In this document: positions 5,081 through 6,852 of the stretch, piece by piece
Position numbering within the stretch: position 1 is the first letter of the stretch
How the letters are laid out: every line of letters starts with the position of its first letter
Source: CAYVMN01 sp964452575
GTDB taxonomy: Bacteria; Desulfobacterota; DSM-4660; Desulfatiglandales; Desulfatiglandaceae
DNA: 6,852 bases
NCBI GenBank assembly: GCA_964452575.1
Contig: CAYVMN010000220.1
Span: 1 to 6,852, forward strand
Direction: 5' to 3'
The notes under the pieces: model-generated
Databases searched by the model: none
Told to the model about the DNA's origin: nothing
The model's input: the letters and a program-made list of their open reading frames with translations, nothing else
Program-made: the position numbers and the translations under genes

Positions 5081-6775
5081 ATGAGCGCTATATGTAATTC
5101 AAAGGGAGACGTGAGGACAGAAGGGGCTTGGGATGACTATATCAAGTCCTATTATGAGAAGCCGACGAGTTTTGAGAGCTGGTCTGGGCTTGAACTGAAA
5201 GAGATCTATACCCCTGGTGACAGGCCAGCCGAGAAGTATGGCAAAGATATTGCTGACGCAGGTACCTATCCGTTTACCAGGGGGATCCACTCCAACATGT
5301 TTCGCGGACGTCTGTGGACCCGTAGAGAGGTGGTAGGGATCGGTTCTCCTGCCGATACCCATGAGCGGCTCAAATACCTTTCAGAACACGGGGGCTCGGG
5401 ATTGAACACCATTGCCGATGTAACCTATGAGATGGGGCTGGACGCGGATCATCCATGGGCCGTCGACGAGGTCGGGCTTACAGGCGTCAACATCACCTCT
5501 ATCAAGGATATGGAGACCCTTACAAGAGATATTCCCCTGGACAGGGTTAGCTGGTCTTTGATCACCGCCTCCACAGCCGCCTCAGTGACCATGGCCCAGT
5601 ATGTGGCAGTGGCAGACAGGCTCGGCTATGATCTTCCTGTCTTGCGGGGCTCAATTCAGAACGATCCGATCCATTTCCGCTATTGTGGGTTTAGGCCGGC
5701 CTGCCCATTGGATCTCTCTGTCAAGCTGGGGGCCGATGTAATGGAATACTGCACCATCAACCTCCCCAAGTGGTATTACACCACTGTGAACATGTATGAT
5801 CTGAGGGAACAGGGGATTACAGCCCCGCAGGAGGTGGCCTTCGGCTTTGGGATCGCCATGTGTTATATTGATGAACTGATTCGCCGGGGGCTGGACATTG
5901 ACCAGTTTGCCCCAAGATTCACCTTTTATGTGTCATGCCACATCGATATCTTTGAGGAGGTGGCCAAGATTCGCGCTGCCCGCCGTATGTGGGCAAGGCT
6001 GATGAAAGAAAAATATGGGGCAAAGAATCCCAGGTCCATGCAGTTCCGATTCGCAGTCCATACAGCGGGGTGCTCCCTGGTTCCCCAGCAGCCGCTCAAC
6101 AACATTGTTCGCATCTCCTATGAGGCATTAGCGGCAGTGCTCGCGGGGGTCCAGTCCCTGCATTGCTGCTCATACGACGAACCCATGTGTCTGCCAACCG
6201 AAAAGGCCCATCTCCAGGCCCTCAGGACCCAGCAGATCCTTGCATATGAAACCGGGGTCACCAACGTTGTAGACCCGCTTGGGGGCTCCTATTATGTGGA
6301 AAGCCTTACCGACAGGATTGAAGAGGAGAGCCTCAAGGTCATGAAACAGGTCGACGAAGTTGGTGGAATGGAGGAGGCCATTCGGACAGAGTGGCTGGAT
6401 CGACAGTTCGAATCAGAGGCGGTCAGGAGGCAGAAGGAGATCGACAGCGCCAGTAAACTGGTGGTTGGCGTGAATGTCTTCACAACAGAACAGGAAAAGG
6501 AGACCCCTCTGGGTGTTCAACGCGTGTCGGAGCATTCAGCGAGACAACAGATCGACGACGTAAAGGAACTCAAGCGGACTCGAGACACAGACAGGCTCAG
6601 GGATGCAATCAGGCGTCTGAGGGATGACGCCGGAGAGGGCAGGAATGTAATCCCTGCCATGATAGAGGCAACAAAGGCATTTGGCACAACCGGAGAACTC
6701 CTGGGCACTGTCCGCGAGGTCTTCGGGTACCCCTATGATCCGATGGAGACCATAGAATCTCCTTTCAAAGATTAG
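5081..6775 (+). CDS. cobalamin-dependent acyl-CoA mutase family, large (substrate-binding) subunit, atypical active site
   Basis: A 564-residue protein; the start follows a purine-rich AAAAGGGGGG (5067-5076). The methylmalonyl-CoA mutase alpha fold is plain: YPFTRG (63-68), GSIQND (190-195), FAPRFTFY (277-283), VAKIRAARRMW (294-304), QSLHCCSYDE (358-367), DPLGGSYYVESLT (398-410). Length matches two-subunit mutases (IcmA, HcmA types); there is no C-terminal B12 domain or DxHxxG motif, so a separate small subunit is needed. Against P. shermanii MutB numbering, CoA-site R82, T85, R87, Q197, R283, Q361, S362 and corrin-site E247, E370 are retained (R77, T80, R82, Q193, R279, Q358, S359, E243, E367). 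The residues that hold substrate or stabilise radicals differ: Y89 to V84, R207 to G203, H244 to D240, H328 to A325, Q330 to H327. It probably isomerises a different acyl-CoA, or is non-catalytic. It is likely controlled by the divergent TetR. Confidence 0.85.
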   Translation: MSAICNSKGDVRTEGAWDDYIKSYYEKPTSFESWSGLELKEIYTPGDRPAEKYGKDIADAGTYPFTRGIHSNMFRGRLWTRREVVGIGSPADTHERLKYLSEHGGSGLNTIADVTYEMGLDADHPWAVDEVGLTGVNITSIKDMETLTRDIPLDRVSWSLITASTAASVTMAQYVAVADRLGYDLPVLRGSIQNDPIHFRYCGFRPACPLDLSVKLGADVMEYCTINLPKWYYTTVNMYDLREQGITAPQEVAFGFGIAMCYIDELIRRGLDIDQFAPRFTFYVSCHIDIFEEVAKIRAARRMWARLMKEKYGAKNPRSMQFRFAVHTAGCSLVPQQPLNNIVRISYEALAAVLAGVQSLHCCSYDEPMCLPTEKAHLQALRTQQILAYETGVTNVVDPLGGSYYVESLTDRIEEESLKVMKQVDEVGGMEEAIRTEWLDRQFESEAVRRQKEIDSASKLVVGVNVFTTEQEKETPLGVQRVSEHSARQQIDDVKELKRTRDTDRLRDAIRRLRDDAGEGRNVIPAMIEATKAFGTTGELLGTVREVFGYPYDPMETIESPFKD

Positions 6776-6819
6776 GAGTAAGGTAATACTTTAGCGCTTT
6801 GAAAACACTGAGGAGTAAG

Positions 6820-6840
6820 AGGACCGCGAGGGTCTTTTTT
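6820..6840 (+). terminator. Rho-independent terminator candidate after the mutase gene
   Basis: GACC (6822-6825) pairs with GGTC (6831-6834) around the loop GCGAG, extendable by a G-T and an A-T pair, and is followed directly by six T (6835-6840). The stem is short, so read-through to a downstream gene is plausible. It lies 45 bases past the mutase stop. Confidence 0.5.
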
Positions 6841-6842
6841 CC

Positions 6843-6848
6843 AAAGGA
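6843..6848 (+). promoter_or_regulatory. ribosome binding site-like sequence at window end
   Basis: AAAGGA is followed by CGTA, where the window stops. If the next bases are TG, an ATG would sit three bases after the SD. This suggests another plus-strand gene begins at or just after the window edge; the mutase small subunit is an obvious candidate but cannot be seen. Confidence 0.3.
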
Positions 6849-6852
6849 CGTA

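Noticed and set aside
5081..6775. Calling the mutase a methylmalonyl-CoA mutase (mcmA/mutB)
   Set aside because: The substrate-reading Tyr and Arg and the catalytic His are all replaced, so that specific name would be misleading.
6799..6852. A TTG-started gene running off the right edge
   Set aside because: The frame is open to the edge, but the only SD-like sequence is too far upstream and the frame runs through the terminator hairpin.

Overview
The window looks like a piece of chromosome from an anaerobic deltaproteobacterium (Desulfobacterota, sulfate-reducer type). This is an inference from gene content: a Cache/HAMP/PAS sensor kinase, a KstR2-like TetR regulator, a stand-alone acyl-CoA mutase large subunit, and a C/A-rich, nearly G-free intergenic repeat of a kind common in such genomes. 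No rRNA, tRNA, transposase or CRISPR array was found.

Layout. Positions 1-141 hold the 3' end of a gene running in from the left, possibly a flavodoxin-fold reductase. A small zinc-ribbon protein follows at 179-364. After a 342-base gap come a lytic-transglycosylase lipoprotein (707-1342) and, 48 bases later, a 748-residue membrane sensor histidine kinase (1391-3637). The kinase converges on a TetR regulator on the minus strand (3641-4459); only three bases separate the two stop codons. A 621-base divergent region (4460-5080) carries a degenerate repeat and a strong promoter-plus-operator candidate. It leads to a 564-residue cobalamin-dependent acyl-CoA mutase-family protein (5081-6775). A probable Rho-independent terminator and a Shine-Dalgarno-like sequence close the window.

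Two units stand out. (1) The TetR gene and the mutase gene are divergent. The mutase promoter candidate (TTGACA at 4849) has its -10 buried in a 21-bp perfect inverted repeat that shares a half-site with a second perfect inverted repeat. The simplest reading is an acyl-CoA-responsive repressor controlling an orphan mutase. The mutase keeps the family scaffold but has lost the hallmark active-site residues: by alignment to Propionibacterium MutB numbering, Y89 becomes Val84, R207 becomes Gly203 and H244 becomes Asp240. It also lacks a B12-binding domain, so it is unlikely to be an ordinary methylmalonyl-CoA mutase. (2) The sensor kinase keeps its phospho-acceptor histidine (H535), but its ATP-binding domain has lost the N-box Asn, the G1 Asp and glycines, and the G2 glycines. 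It looks like a histidine pseudokinase. No response regulator is encoded in the window.

All family assignments come from reading the sequence; no database search was run.
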